Positions 49,733 to 59,028 of a DNA stretch of 64,000 bases are shown here, piece after piece. The stretch is from Streptomyces lavendofoliae (GTDB lineage: Bacteria > Actinomycetota > Actinomycetes > Streptomycetales > Streptomycetaceae), in contig NZ_BMTP01000002.1 in NCBI RefSeq assembly GCF_014649735.1, positions 427,697 to 491,696 on the forward strand, given 5' to 3'. Below the pieces are notes generated by a model that saw only the letters and a program-made list of their open reading frames with translations, ran no database searches and was not told the DNA's origin. Numbering within the stretch: the stretch's first letter is position 1; each line of letters begins with the position of its first letter. A program made the translations under genes and the position numbers.

Positions 49733-51103
49733 GTGTCCGAACGACTGTCCGCAACGCGACGTCAAGTCCTCGCCCGTACCGGCGCGTCCGCCGCCGGCAT
49801 CGCCTTCGCCGGCGCCTTCTCCGAGCTGTTCACCGGTACCGCCGCCGCCCGGGGCCACGCCGGCTACGGCGCCCTCGTCCCCGACCCGGCCGGACTGCTG
49901 GACCTCCCCCGGGGCTTCCGCTACGAGGTCCTCTCCCGCGAGGGCGACACCCTGCGCTCCGGCGAGGGCACGGTGCCCGGCAACCACGACGGCATGGGCG
50001 CCTTCGCCGGCCGCCGCGGCCGGGTGCACCTCGTCCGCAACCACGAGAACCGCGCCTCGGCCCGCCTGGCCGTACCGGCAGTCCGGGGCCTGACCTACGA
50101 CCCGGCCGCCAAGGGCGGGTGCACCGCGCTCGAACTGGACGGCCACAACAACGTCCTCGGCGAGCGCGTCGCCATCGCGGGCACCGCCGTCAACTGCTCG
50201 GGCGGGCTCACGCCCTGGGGCACCTGGCTCACCTGCGAGGAGACCGAGGACCGGGCCGGCACCAACGGCTACACCAAGGACCACGGCTTCGTCTTCGAGG
50301 TCCACCCGGCCGATCCGCTGCGCACCGGCGCCGTCCCGCTGACCGCGATGGGCCGCTTCCAGCACGAGGCCGTGGCGGTCGACCCGCACAGCGGCGTCGT
50401 GTACGAGACCGAGGACGCCTTCCAGAAACCCTTCGGGCTCTTCTACCGCTTCCTGCCCAACCGGCCGCTCGGCGGCACCGGCTCGCTGCGCGCGGGCGGC
50501 GCGCTGGAGGCCATGCGCGTGCCGGACGTGCCGGACCTGTCGGCCGTCCAGGAGACGGGCACGACGTTCGAGGGCGTCGAGTGGGTGCCGGTGCCCGACA
50601 GCCAGGCGCGCCGAACGCCGATCCGGCTCCAGGACTTCGGGCCCCGGGGCATCACGCACGCGCAGAAGCTGGAGGGGTGCTACTGGGGCGGGCGCAGCGT
50701 CTACTTCGTCTCCAGCTTCGCGCGCTCCGCCGAGGGCTCGGCCGCCGACCACTACGGCCAGGTGTGGCGGTACGAGCCGCACCGGCGCCGCCTCACGCTG
50801 GTCGTCGTCTTCGGCCCGAGCAGCGACGTCCGGCTGCCGGGCGAGTCCCCCGACAACATCTGCCTGGCGCCCGGCGGGGGGCTGATGGTGTGCGAGGACG
50901 GCAATGGCGCGCAGCACGTCTACGGGCTCACCAGGCGGGGCGAGGTGTACCCGATGGCGCGCGGCGCGCAGAACATCGGTACGCCGCAGGAGCCGGAGTG
51001 GGGCGAGTTCGCGGGTGTCGCGTTCTCGCCGGACGGCGGGACGATGTACGTCAACTGCTACACGCCGGGCACGACGTTCGCGGTGACCGGTCCGTGGCGC
51101 TGA
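49733..51103 (+). CDS. PhoX-like (DUF839) exported phosphatase family protein
   Basis: 456-aa predicted Tat-exported protein. Twin-arginine signal SATRRQVLARTGASAAGIAF, then a beta-propeller of the PhoX/DUF839 family (NHDGMGAF, RNHEN, CSGGLTPWGTWLTCEETED, MGRFQHEAVAVDP, FGLFYRFLPNRP, DNICLAPGGGLMVCEDG). PhoX enzymes are Ca2+/Fe3+ alkaline phosphatases; the RNHENR and CEE residues that bind metal are present. GTG 49733 with CAGGGAG upstream. A GTTCAC motif lies ~105 bp upstream; a full PhoP direct repeat is not evident. Confidence 0.85.
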   Translation: MSERLSATRRQVLARTGASAAGIAFAGAFSELFTGTAAARGHAGYGALVPDPAGLLDLPRGFRYEVLSREGDTLRSGEGTVPGNHDGMGAFAGRRGRVHLVRNHENRASARLAVPAVRGLTYDPAAKGGCTALELDGHNNVLGERVAIAGTAVNCSGGLTPWGTWLTCEETEDRAGTNGYTKDHGFVFEVHPADPLRTGAVPLTAMGRFQHEAVAVDPHSGVVYETEDAFQKPFGLFYRFLPNRPLGGTGSLRAGGALEAMRVPDVPDLSAVQETGTTFEGVEWVPVPDSQARRTPIRLQDFGPRGITHAQKLEGCYWGGRSVYFVSSFARSAEGSAADHYGQVWRYEPHRRRLTLVVVFGPSSDVRLPGESPDNICLAPGGGLMVCEDGNGAQHVYGLTRRGEVYPMARGAQNIGTPQEPEWGEFAGVAFSPDGGTMYVNCYTPGTTFAVTGPWR

Positions 51104-51113
51104 GGTGACGCGG

Positions 51114-51158
51114 GTGCGGGGCGGCGGGCGCGCGGGGAGCGCGTCCGCCGCACCGCAC
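51114..51158. terminator. 19-bp hairpin between convergent genes
   Basis: Arms 51114-51132 and 51140-51158 pair at 18 of 19 positions (one G-U, one mismatch) around a 7-base loop, between the PhoX-like and P450 stop codons. Confidence 0.85.
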
Positions 51159-51168
51159 CGGGCGGCGG

Positions 51169-52389
51169 TCACCAGGTGACGGGCAGGGCCTCCGGGCCGC
51201 GGACGAGCGTGCCGCGCCGCCACGGGACCTCTCGGGGCGGGACGGCCAGGCGCAGCCCCGGCAGGCGGTCGACGAGCGCGTCGACCAGCAGCTCGGTCTG
51301 CATCCGCGCGAGCAGCCCGCCGATGCAGTGGTGCGGTCCGTGCCCGAACGCGACATGCGGGTCGGGCGTGCGGTCGAAGTCGATCCGCTCGGGGTCGGGG
51401 AACACCGCCGGGTCGCGGTTGGCGGCGAGGTACGAGACGTGGACGGCGTCCCCCGCGGCGATCCGCACGCCGTGGATCTCCACGTCCTCCTGGGCGATGC
51501 GGGCCAGACCGACGGCGCTGCGGTGCGGGATCCAGCGCAGCAGTTCTTCGACGGCCCGCGGCCGGACGGCCGGCTCGGTGCGGAGCCGTTCGAGGAGCGG
51601 GGGGCGGGTGAGCAGGGTGAAGAGCATCTGGCCGGTGCCGGCGGTGACGGCCTCCCCGCCGGTCTGGAGGGCGCCCGCGAGGCCGACGGCCTCCTCCTCG
51701 CTGATGTCGCCGCGTCCCACCGCCGCGCCCAGCAGGGAGATGACGTCGTCCTCCGTGCTGCCGCGGCGGGCGCGGATCGCCTCGGCGAACCAGCCGTACA
51801 TCCCCTCCTTCGCCCTGGCGCTGCCGGCCTCGTTCGACGGGGAGGCGATCTGCCGGGTCCAGGCGCGCATCCGGTCGCGGTCGGCGGCGGGGACGCCCAT
51901 GACCTCGCAGACGGCGGCGATGGGGAACGGTTCCAGGACCCGCTCGACGAGGTCCGCGGGCGGCCCGTCGGCGAGCAGCTCGTCCACCATCTCGCGCAGG
52001 GTGTCCCGGGCGCGTGAGCGCTGCCGTTCCACTCCGCTCGGGGTGAAGGCGGGCGCCATCGCGCTCCGGAGCCTGTGGTGGTCGGGCCGGTCGGCGAAGG
52101 CCAGCGATCCGCGCTCGGGCTTGAAGTGGGCCACGAGCCGGGTGACCTCGCGGTCGACGACGGGCGCGCGGGTGAAGCGCGGGTCGCTGGTGACCATCCG
52201 GACGTCCTCGTAGCGGGTCACCAGCCAGGCCCAGCCCTCGCCGTGGGGCAGCTGGACGCGGCTGACCGGTCCCTCCCGCATCAGCTCGGCGAGCACGGGG
52301 TCGAACTCCGTGCCGGCGATGTCCAGCGCGGGCCAGTGCCGCACGGGAGGCGGGCCCAGGATGGGCCGTGTCGCGGTGCCCTCGGTCAT
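51169..52389 (-). CDS. Cytochrome P450
   Basis: 406-aa class I P450 of the CYP105/107-like bacterial type. The heme-binding loop is FGHGPHHCIGG with Cys355, ExxR is EELLRW, and the I-helix segment is ALQTGGEAVTAGTG, a variant of AGxxT with the acidic Glu kept. No ferredoxin or ferredoxin reductase is adjacent, so it uses partners elsewhere. The substrate is unknown. It is divergent from the deacetylase gene. Confidence 0.92.
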   Translation of the reverse strand: MTEGTATRPILGPPPVRHWPALDIAGTEFDPVLAELMREGPVSRVQLPHGEGWAWLVTRYEDVRMVTSDPRFTRAPVVDREVTRLVAHFKPERGSLAFADRPDHHRLRSAMAPAFTPSGVERQRSRARDTLREMVDELLADGPPADLVERVLEPFPIAAVCEVMGVPAADRDRMRAWTRQIASPSNEAGSARAKEGMYGWFAEAIRARRGSTEDDVISLLGAAVGRGDISEEEAVGLAGALQTGGEAVTAGTGQMLFTLLTRPPLLERLRTEPAVRPRAVEELLRWIPHRSAVGLARIAQEDVEIHGVRIAAGDAVHVSYLAANRDPAVFPDPERIDFDRTPDPHVAFGHGPHHCIGGLLARMQTELLVDALVDRLPGLRLAVPPREVPWRRGTLVRGPEALPVTW

Positions 52390-52504
52390 GCGTGCGTCCG
52401 TCCCTCCGACGACAGGTCTCCCCCACGATCACCCGGGCGGGGCCGGACATCGCGCTGGACTACTCCGGACGGAAGCGGGACGACCACCCACATCACGATG
52501 ATCA

Positions 52505-52510
52505 TATATT
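52505..52510 (+). promoter_or_regulatory. -10 element of leaderless deacetylase gene
   Basis: TATATT in a locally AT-rich spot, nine bases before the GTG start. No ribosome site intervenes and no good -35 is seen. Confidence 0.5.
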
Positions 52511-52519
52511 TTGCGGCAT

Positions 52520-53395
52520 GTGATCACTTTTGTACGCACTGTGTCGCTTCTGGGTGTGCTGTGCACCGCTCTCGCCGGCTGCGGTGACGCCCCCGGCGCC
52601 CGCCCCCGCCCCGTCCCGCCCGAAAAGCCGGCCGCCGCGGCGCGCCCCTCCCCCACCGGGGTGCCGCCCACCATGGCACCCGGCCCCGCCGGGATCACGC
52701 CCGTGTTCGAGCGGGGGTCCGCCGCGGCCGGCCGGACCGTCGCCCTCACCTTCGACGCCGACATGACGGCCGACCAGGGCCCCCGGGCGGCACGCGGCGA
52801 ACGCTTCGACAACCCGGCGCTCATCGCCACACTCCGCCGCCTGAAGGTCGACGCGACCGTCTTCATGACCGGGCGCTGGGCCGAGGAGTACCCCGACCAG
52901 GCCAGGGCCATCGGCAACGACCCCCGCTTCGAGATCGCCAACCACTCCTACAGCCACCACGCCTTCAAGGCGCCCTGCTACGGGCTGCCCGCCCTCGGCC
53001 GGCAGGACATGGCGGCCGACGTCCGCCGCGCCTTCGACGCCTTCCGCGCGGCCGGGGCGCGCAACGTCGTGCCGTACTTCCGCTTCCCCGGCGGCTGCTA
53101 CGACGACGACGCGCTGCGCGCGCTGACCGCCGCGAAGGTGACGGCCGTCCAGTGGGACGTGGTCGGCGGCGACGCGTTCGCCACCGACCCCGACGCGGTC
53201 GCCGAGCAGGTCCTGGCGGACGTCCGGCCGGGCTCCCTGGTGGTGCTGCACTGCACCCGCAGCGCCGCGCCCGCCACCGAGCAGGCGGTCCGCCGGATCG
53301 TCCCCGAGCTGCGCGGACGCGGATACCGCTTCGTCAAGGTCTCGGACCTGATGGCCGCCGCCGGCCGCGGCGCGCCCGCGGCGGACTTGCCCTGA
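52520..53395 (+). CDS. Polysaccharide deacetylase (NodB) lipoprotein
   Basis: 291-aa membrane-anchored deacetylase. Signal peptide MITFVRTVSLLGVLCTALAGC with lipobox LAGC, a Pro-rich linker, then NodB motifs: TFDADMT, HSYSHHAF and RFPGGCYDDD. The variant TFDADM instead of TFDDGP is shared by a Streptomyces subgroup. Likely acts on cell-wall or extracellular glycan. A TTG three codons upstream is an alternative start. Confidence 0.88.
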   Translation: MITFVRTVSLLGVLCTALAGCGDAPGARPRPVPPEKPAAAARPSPTGVPPTMAPGPAGITPVFERGSAAAGRTVALTFDADMTADQGPRAARGERFDNPALIATLRRLKVDATVFMTGRWAEEYPDQARAIGNDPRFEIANHSYSHHAFKAPCYGLPALGRQDMAADVRRAFDAFRAAGARNVVPYFRFPGGCYDDDALRALTAAKVTAVQWDVVGGDAFATDPDAVAEQVLADVRPGSLVVLHCTRSAAPATEQAVRRIVPELRGRGYRFVKVSDLMAAAGRGAPAADLP

Positions 53396-53459
53396 AGCGC
53401 ACTCCGGAACCTGGCGTCCGGTGGGCCGGGGACACCACACGACCCACGGGGGACACACC

Positions 53460-53618
53460 GTGCGTCACACACCGTTCGGCCGGACCGGTCTGCGCGCGCT
53501 CGGCTTCCCGCACGACTTGCTCCGGGAGCCCGGCGTCCGGCGCAGCGTGCACGGCGACCGGGGCGCGGACATCGACGAGCGCCGCACGTGGCGCGCGTCC
53601 CGTGCGGACACCGCCTAG
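53460..53618 (+). pseudogene. Possible gene remnant (52 codons)
   Basis: GTG frame with a GGGG motif upstream, reading MRHTPFGRTGLRALGFPHDL and then an Arg/Asp-rich end. The first residues recall the start of aldo/keto reductases (GRTGLRVSxLGFG), but the family continues for ~300 residues and this stops after 52. It shares a CTAG stop with the convergent small gene. Either a decayed AKR start or chance; the assignment is weak. Confidence 0.3.
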
Positions 53619-53800
53619 CCGGAGCAGGCGGTGCGCTCCGCCTCCCGCCATTCGCAGACCGGGCAGAGCGTGATGCCCTTCGTCGACTCCGGGTACTCGG
53701 TCGGCTCCTGGCACTGGACGCACGCGGCGTACGGCGGCCCGGCCGCGGGCTCGGGCTCGGCCGCCCGGGAAGGCGTCGTCTCGCAGTACGAATCGTCCAT
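53615..53800 (-). CDS. Small CxxC zinc-ribbon-like protein
   Basis: 61-aa protein with CVQCQEPTEY and ITLCPVCEWREAERTAC, two CxxC knuckles spaced like a zinc ribbon. An acidic/Pro-rich N-terminus (MDDSYCETTPSRAAEPEP) precedes them. Conserved small proteins of this type occur in Streptomyces; function unknown. TACGCT seven bases before the ATG suggests leaderless transcription. Confidence 0.7.
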   Translation of the reverse strand: MDDSYCETTPSRAAEPEPAAGPPYAACVQCQEPTEYPESTKGITLCPVCEWREAERTACSG

Positions 53801-53907
53801 ACGTACGAGCGTACTCACTCCCGTACGGAGGTGCGCCGACGCGCGACGGCCGCCACCGCGACCGCCGCACCGGCCGGTCGGGCCGTGGCGGCGACCGCCC
53901 CTCGGGC

Positions 53908-54585
53908 TCAGGACTGCTTGGCCTTCTCGGGGGTCAGCTCGCTGGGTCGTACGATCACGAAGCCCTCGCCCTGCAGCATCAGCTGCACGGCCTCGCCGGA
54001 GCCGCCCCGGATCATCGAGCCGAGGGACTGCGAGCGGTGCAGCGAGGTGTTCAGCTGGGCGCTCCAGCCGACGACCGCGTCGGTGTCCACGTACACCGGC
54101 TGGTTGGTGGTGACCGGGATGACGACGGGGTTGCCGTCGCAGATCACGGCGAGCTTGCCGTAACCGGTGAAGACGCTGTTGAAGAGGCCGCCACCGGTCA
54201 TGCCGGCGCCCTTCACGGTCTTGATGTCGTAGGAGAGGGTCGCGTCGAAGCACAGGACGTTGCGGCCGTTGACGGTCAGCGCGTCGCCCTGCTCGACGTC
54301 GACGATGAAGCAGTTCTGCGCCTCGTGCGCGAACCACGCCTCGCCCTGGCCGCGCACGGCCATCAGCGGCAGGCCCTCTCCGGTGACGGCGCGCTTGAGC
54401 ATGCCGCCCAGGCCCTGTCCCTTGCGCTCGAACTGGAGGTTGCCCCGGTAGGCGATCATCGATCCCTGCCGGGCGTGCATCTCGCCGTTGACGGCGTACT
54501 TGACCGACTTGGCGTTCTGGAGGGTCATACCGGGCACTGCCGCCTGCTGCGCCATGTTCTCGGACGCGAAAAGATCGCTTTTCAT
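53908..54585 (-). CDS. AIM24-family protein
   Basis: 225-aa protein of the AIM24/TerB-like beta-prism family (MTLQNAKSVKYAVNGEMHARQGSMIA; GRNVLCFDATLSYDIKTVKG; GGGLFNSVFTGYGKLAVICDG). Bacterial members have unknown function; they often occur near membrane or stress genes. Start ATG 54585. Divergent from the PTH2 gene with 70 bp between starts. Confidence 0.88.
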   Translation of the reverse strand: MKSDLFASENMAQQAAVPGMTLQNAKSVKYAVNGEMHARQGSMIAYRGNLQFERKGQGLGGMLKRAVTGEGLPLMAVRGQGEAWFAHEAQNCFIVDVEQGDALTVNGRNVLCFDATLSYDIKTVKGAGMTGGGLFNSVFTGYGKLAVICDGNPVVIPVTTNQPVYVDTDAVVGWSAQLNTSLHRSQSLGSMIRGGSGEAVQLMLQGEGFVIVRPSELTPEKAKQS

Positions 54586-54655
54586 GCGGGCATCGTGTCC
54601 CGGAACTACCCATTCCGCCAAGAACGGCCCCCGGGCGGGCTGGCAGACTGTGCTG

Positions 54656-55324
54656 GTGAGCAGCAACGACGCCCCCCAGTACGTCCTCCCCCTCGTCGTC
54701 CGGATCGAGCGCGCGGAGCCCCCGGCTCGCACCGACGCCCTGGAGACCGCCGCGCGCGCGGTGCTGGTGATGCTGTCGGACGACCGTTCGCTGGGCGACG
54801 GGGAGTGGGCCGGGGCGGTACGCGCCTGGGAGGACGCCCGCATCCGCAAGGTGGTGCGCCGCGCGCGGGGCGCGGAGTGGCGCAAGGCGGCGCAGCTGCC
54901 CGGTATCACCGTCACGGGCGCCTCGGCGGAGGTACGGGTCTTCCCGCCCGTCCCGCTGGACGGCTGGCCCAGGGAGCTGGCCAAGCTCCAGGTGTCGGGC
55001 ACCGAGCTGGACGACGCCGGCGAGCCGGCCGCGCCGCGGCCCGGTCAGGCACTGCTGTGGCTCAACCCGGAGCTGCGGATGTCCACCGGCAAGGAGATGG
55101 CGCAGGTCGGTCACGGCGCCCAACTGCTGTGGTGGGCGATGCCGGACGAGGACCGCAAGACCTGGCGGGACGCCGGTTTCCCGCTGGCGGTACGCACGAC
55201 CGGCCCGGGCAGGTGGGCCGAACTGGTCGCCTCGGGCCTGCCGTTGGTGCGGGACGCCGGGTTCACGGAGATCGCTCCGGGGTCGTGCACCGTGGTCGCC
55301 GACTTCCCGGACCGCGCCCGCTAG
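54656..55324 (+). CDS. Peptidyl-tRNA hydrolase 2-like protein
   Basis: 222-aa protein whose C-terminal ~120 residues resemble PTH2 (LNPELRMSTGKEMAQVGHGAQLLWW; PLAVRTTGPGRWAELVASG; GFTEIAPGSCTVVADF). The Lys-His pair of the PTH2 active site is kept (GKEMAQVGHG). The N-terminal ~100 residues are a Streptomyces-type extension. GTG 54656 is six bases after CAGACT, a likely -10; another GTG two codons upstream is possible. Confidence 0.82.
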   Translation: MSSNDAPQYVLPLVVRIERAEPPARTDALETAARAVLVMLSDDRSLGDGEWAGAVRAWEDARIRKVVRRARGAEWRKAAQLPGITVTGASAEVRVFPPVPLDGWPRELAKLQVSGTELDDAGEPAAPRPGQALLWLNPELRMSTGKEMAQVGHGAQLLWWAMPDEDRKTWRDAGFPLAVRTTGPGRWAELVASGLPLVRDAGFTEIAPGSCTVVADFPDRAR

Positions 55325-55461
55325 AGGTTGCCGGGAAGGTTGTCGGTGGCGCCTCGGTCCCGGAGCGTCGGGGCGTCGTTTTCCGGGCCGGGCCCGACTG
55401 AACGCCCGCGCCCCTGTATACGTACCTCCCAGTAATGCCATCAGGTTCGGGAGGCACCACC

Positions 55462-56232
55462 TTGTTGTTGCGACGCATCAACGGCTCGGCACTCATCATC
55501 GCGGCCCTCGTCGTCACGGTCGGCGCGCTGGCGTTCCCGGTCTGGTCGTACGCCGACCGCTCCGGTACCGGCCAGGCCAACCTCAACGCGTCGACCGTGG
55601 CGACCCAGTGGGGGCCGTTGTCGGCGACGGACCGCGACTTCCTGGTGAAGGTGCGACTGGCGGGGCTCTGGGAGCTGCCGGCCGGCCAGCAGGCCATCGA
55701 GCGCGCCCCCAGCCAGGCCATCAAGGACGCGGGCGACCACCTCGTCGTCGGCCACACCGACCTGGACCAGCGGGCCCGGGACGTGGCGGCGAAACTGGGG
55801 GTGGAGCTGCCGAACCAGCCGTCCGAGCAGCAGCAGGGCTGGCTGCGCGAGCTGTCCGCTGCCAGCGGCGAGGAGTACGAGCGCAAGTTCGCGAACCTGC
55901 TGCGCAACGCGCACGGCAAGGTGTTCGCGCTCGTCGCCCAGGTGCGGCACACCACCCGCAACACCCTGATACGGCAGCTGGCGAGTGACGCCAACCAGAC
56001 GGTGCTGGACCACATCACGATGCTGGAGGCGACGGGCAAGGTCGACTTCGACGCGATCGCCAACGAGGCGGCGGGCAACGCGACCGCGAGCCCCTCCGGG
56101 CCGCCGGCGCCCAACGGCAACCTGCCGCCGGCTCCGTCACCGGCCGTGCCGACGGGGACGGACCAGTCGTTCACGTCCCGTCCCTCCACGCAGCCCGGTC
56201 CGCCCACGGCCGTCAACACGCACCGCCCGTAA
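55462..56232 (+). CDS. DUF4142 exported protein
   Basis: 256-aa secreted or membrane-anchored protein: an N-terminal hydrophobic segment ([20 protein letters not shown]), a helical ferritin-like DUF4142 domain ([40 protein letters not shown]), and a Pro/Ser/Thr-rich tail. Start TTG 55462 has GGGAGG seven bases upstream, better than an ATG nine codons earlier that would need a 5-nt leader after TATACG (55417). Function unknown. Confidence 0.82.
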   Translation: MLLRRINGSALIIAALVVTVGALAFPVWSYADRSGTGQANLNASTVATQWGPLSATDRDFLVKVRLAGLWELPAGQQAIERAPSQAIKDAGDHLVVGHTDLDQRARDVAAKLGVELPNQPSEQQQGWLRELSAASGEEYERKFANLLRNAHGKVFALVAQVRHTTRNTLIRQLASDANQTVLDHITMLEATGKVDFDAIANEAAGNATASPSGPPAPNGNLPPAPSPAVPTGTDQSFTSRPSTQPGPPTAVNTHRP

Positions 56233-56323
56233 CCTCAAATCAAGCTCTGAACTGCGGATCTCCCGTTTCGGGGGTGCTTCCGCAGGGCCATTACCCCTCC
56301 GACCGACGCAGGAGGAGGGGGAC

Positions 56324-57811
56324 ATGAGGGAACTGGGTACCGGTATCGGCTGGCGTCCGGAGATCGCGGACGCGGTGGAGGGGCTGACCGGCGTCGACTG
56401 GGTGGAGGTGGTCGCGGAGAACCTCTGCGTCGGCCATGTCCCCGACTCCCTGCTGCGACTGCGCGAGCGGGGCGTCACGGTCGTCCCGCACGGTGTGTCG
56501 CTGGGCCTGGGCGGCGCGGACCGTCCTGACGCGGGGCGGCTCGCGGAGCTGGCGGCGAAGGCCACGGCGCTGGGGGCGCCGCTGGTGACGGAGCACATCG
56601 CCTTCGTACGGGCCGGGGGGCCGCTCACCGCGTCGCCCGCCCTGGAGGCGGGCCACCTCCTGCCGGTACCGCGGACGTGGGACGCGCTGGACGTGCTGTG
56701 CGAGAACGTCCGCATCGCGCAGGACGCGCTTCCGGTGCCGCTGGCACTGGAGAACATCGCGGCCCTGTTCTCCTGGCCGGACGAGGAGCTGACGGAGGGG
56801 CGGTTCCTGGCCGAGCTGGTGGAGCGTACGGGCGTCCGCCTCCTTATCGACGTGGCGAACCTGCACACCAACCACGTCAACCGGGGCGAGGACCCGGCGA
56901 AGGCCCTGGCGGAGCTGCCGCTCGAGGCCATCGCTTACGTGCATGTGGCCGGCGGGGTCGAGCGGGACGGCGTCTGGCACGACAGCCACGCCCACCCGGT
57001 CCCGCCCGCGGTGCTGGACATCCTGTCCGATCTCGCGTCCCGGGCCACCCCGCCGGGCGTGCTGCTGGAGCGGGACGACGACTTCCCGCCGGCGCAGGAC
57101 CTGGCGGCCGAACTCGCCGCGATCCGCGCGACGGTACGCGGCGCGGAGGTACGCGGCGCCACGGCTCGGGCCGCGACGGCGATACGCCCGGCCGCGCCGG
57201 TGGCCGGTGCCGGGGGGCCCGCGGTCGCCCTGGCCGGGGCGGGGGCGGCGGCCGGGCCGGCCGGGTCGGGGGCCCCGGGCGGTCGCGGCCCGGCGCCACG
57301 CGTGGCCGGGGCACCGGCCGGCCGCGAGGTCGGTGACGCTCCTGCGCCGCGCGTGGCCGGGGCGGACCGGCCCGTCGCCGGGGCCGTGCCCGAGGGAGTA
57401 CGGCAGCGGGTGGGGATCGCGCAGGCCGCGCTGCTGTCGGCGCTGGTGGCCGGGACGCCGGCGCCCGAGGGGTTCGACCGGGCGCGGCTGCGGGTGCAGA
57501 CCCGGGCGCTGGCGGCCAAGCGGGCCGGGATCGTGGCCAAGGTGGCGCCCGAGCTGCCGGAGATACTCGGCGCCGGCTACCGCCCCGCGTTCCTCGCGTA
57601 CGCCGGATCGCGCGCCCTGCGCGGCGGCCACCGGCGTGACGCGCTGGACTTCGCGGAGCACCTCCTGATCGCCGGGCAGCCGGAGGATCCCGTCGCCCGC
57701 CGACGGCTCACCACGTGGTGGCGGGAGCGTGCCGGGGCGCGGCCCCCGGGCCGGACCGGCCGGCTGGTGCGCGCCGCCCGTGCCGCGCTCGCGGGGAGGC
57801 GGGCCGCGTGA
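56324..57811 (+). CDS. DUF692/MNIO-family enzyme with C-terminal extension
   Basis: 495-aa protein. Residues 1-270 are a DUF692 (multinuclear non-heme iron oxidative enzyme) TIM barrel. Probable metal ligands are H56, E90/H91, E143/N144, D176, N179, H181/H184, H207, D220, H222, H224 and E249. Family members MbnB, TglH and ChrH modify Cys in peptide substrates. Residues 271-355 are an Ala/Gly/Pro linker with a doubled APRVAGA, and 356-495 form a helical domain ([40 protein letters not shown]) that may replace the separate partner protein (DUF2063-like) of other MNIO systems. GGAGGAGGGG before ATG 56324. It overlaps by four bases the Cys/Gly-tailed gene, its likely substrate. Confidence 0.88.
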   Translation: MRELGTGIGWRPEIADAVEGLTGVDWVEVVAENLCVGHVPDSLLRLRERGVTVVPHGVSLGLGGADRPDAGRLAELAAKATALGAPLVTEHIAFVRAGGPLTASPALEAGHLLPVPRTWDALDVLCENVRIAQDALPVPLALENIAALFSWPDEELTEGRFLAELVERTGVRLLIDVANLHTNHVNRGEDPAKALAELPLEAIAYVHVAGGVERDGVWHDSHAHPVPPAVLDILSDLASRATPPGVLLERDDDFPPAQDLAAELAAIRATVRGAEVRGATARAATAIRPAAPVAGAGGPAVALAGAGAAAGPAGSGAPGGRGPAPRVAGAPAGREVGDAPAPRVAGADRPVAGAVPEGVRQRVGIAQAALLSALVAGTPAPEGFDRARLRVQTRALAAKRAGIVAKVAPELPEILGAGYRPAFLAYAGSRALRGGHRRDALDFAEHLLIAGQPEDPVARRRLTTWWRERAGARPPGRTGRLVRAARAALAGRRAA

Positions 57812-58815
57812 ACGTCGTCGCCCTGCTCCTCTACGCCGCCGTCGCCGTCTCCTCGCTCCTCCTCGTCCACCAGGTGACCGCCTCGCGGCGCGGACCGGGC
57901 GGCTCGATCCACTACCGGGCGGAGGCCGCGTTCCTGAACGGCGGACCCGCACGGGTCGTCGACTCCGCCCTCGCCTCGCTCGCCGCGGACGGCCGCGTGG
58001 CCGTCGGCGGGCCGGGCATCGTGCACGTGGTCCGCCCGGTCGGCCACGACCCCGTCGAGGGCGCCGTCCTGCACGAGCTGGCCACCGCGCCCAGCGGCGC
58101 CCTGCACACGGTGCGACTGGCCGCCATGCGCCACCCCGCCGTGCAGGAGATCGGTGACCGGCTCGCCCACCGCGGGCTGCTCGTGCCGCGCGACAGCGGA
58201 CGCGCCTCCCGCCGGTGGAGCATGGTCCAGGCGGTGTCCTGCTTCCTGCTCTTCCTCGCCTCCATCGCGGCGACCATCGCCGAGTACACCACCCTGGACC
58301 TCGGCGAGGACATCCCGTTCCCCTTCGTCGTCAAGGTGCTGCCCGCCCTGTTCGCCGGCCTGGTGACCGCCCTGGTCTGCGCCGCCGTCAGCGGCCGCCG
58401 GCTCACCGGGGCGGGCCGCCGGGCTCTGGCCTCGTACCGCGGCGCCCAGGCCCATACGACCGAGCCGGGGGACCTGGTGGCCCTGCACGGGCTGCGCGCC
58501 CTGCCCGACCGGGTGCTGAGGGAGCAACTGGTCGCAGCGGCGCGGATGTACGGGCGGAGGGGCGGTGGCGGAGGGGGTACGCAGCAGGACGAGCTGTTCG
58601 CGACCACGTCCGTCGCCGTGTGGTGCGCGAGCGCCGACACGGGCGGGGGCGGCTGCGGTGGAGGGTGCGGAGGCGGCGGGGGCGGCGGCTCCGCGTGCAG
58701 CGGCGGCTCGGGCTGCGGAAGCGGCGGAGGGGGTGGCGGTGGCGGTGGCGGTGGCGGCTCCAGCTGCGGGGGCGGCGGGGGCGGCTGCGGCGGAGGGGGC
58801 GGGGGCGGCGACTGA
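57808..58815 (+). CDS. TIGR04222-type membrane protein with Gly/Cys tail
   Basis: 335-aa protein. TM helices at about 3-20, 139-158 and 173-194 frame a TIGR04222-like domain ([33 protein letters not shown]). From residue 252 the sequence is nearly pure Gly, with Cys at 273, 283, 287, 297, 303, 320 and 327 and a few Ser; it ends GGGGGGGD. Start GTG 57808 overlaps the MNIO stop. The tail is in frame with a clean stop and its codons keep the genomic bias, so it is not a frameshift artefact. I infer the tail is the substrate of the upstream MNIO enzyme and faces either side of the membrane depending on topology (not determined). Confidence 0.85.
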   Translation: MNVVALLLYAAVAVSSLLLVHQVTASRRGPGGSIHYRAEAAFLNGGPARVVDSALASLAADGRVAVGGPGIVHVVRPVGHDPVEGAVLHELATAPSGALHTVRLAAMRHPAVQEIGDRLAHRGLLVPRDSGRASRRWSMVQAVSCFLLFLASIAATIAEYTTLDLGEDIPFPFVVKVLPALFAGLVTALVCAAVSGRRLTGAGRRALASYRGAQAHTTEPGDLVALHGLRALPDRVLREQLVAAARMYGRRGGGGGGTQQDELFATTSVAVWCASADTGGGGCGGGCGGGGGGGSACSGGSGCGSGGGGGGGGGGGGSSCGGGGGGCGGGGGGGD

Positions 58816-59028
58816 CGGGGCCGAGCAACGGGCCGCGAACACGGCGGTGTCCGGGGGGAGTCGGTGCCGGGCGGGACGGGCCGGTGCGGGAGCCCGCCGA
58901 CGACGCCGCGGGACGGCTCCTCGCGCCCTCGCCGGGCCGCGGCGCGGCGGCGGCGGCCGGGAGCACACGTCGTCCGGATCGTGGAAACCCGGTGGCGCCG
59001 CGCCCGCCGCGTGGCGTAGAACTCCGGC

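Noticed and set aside
51169..53395. Secondary-metabolite cluster around the P450
   Set aside because: No core synthase, tailoring set or transporter lies nearby; the neighbours are housekeeping-type genes.
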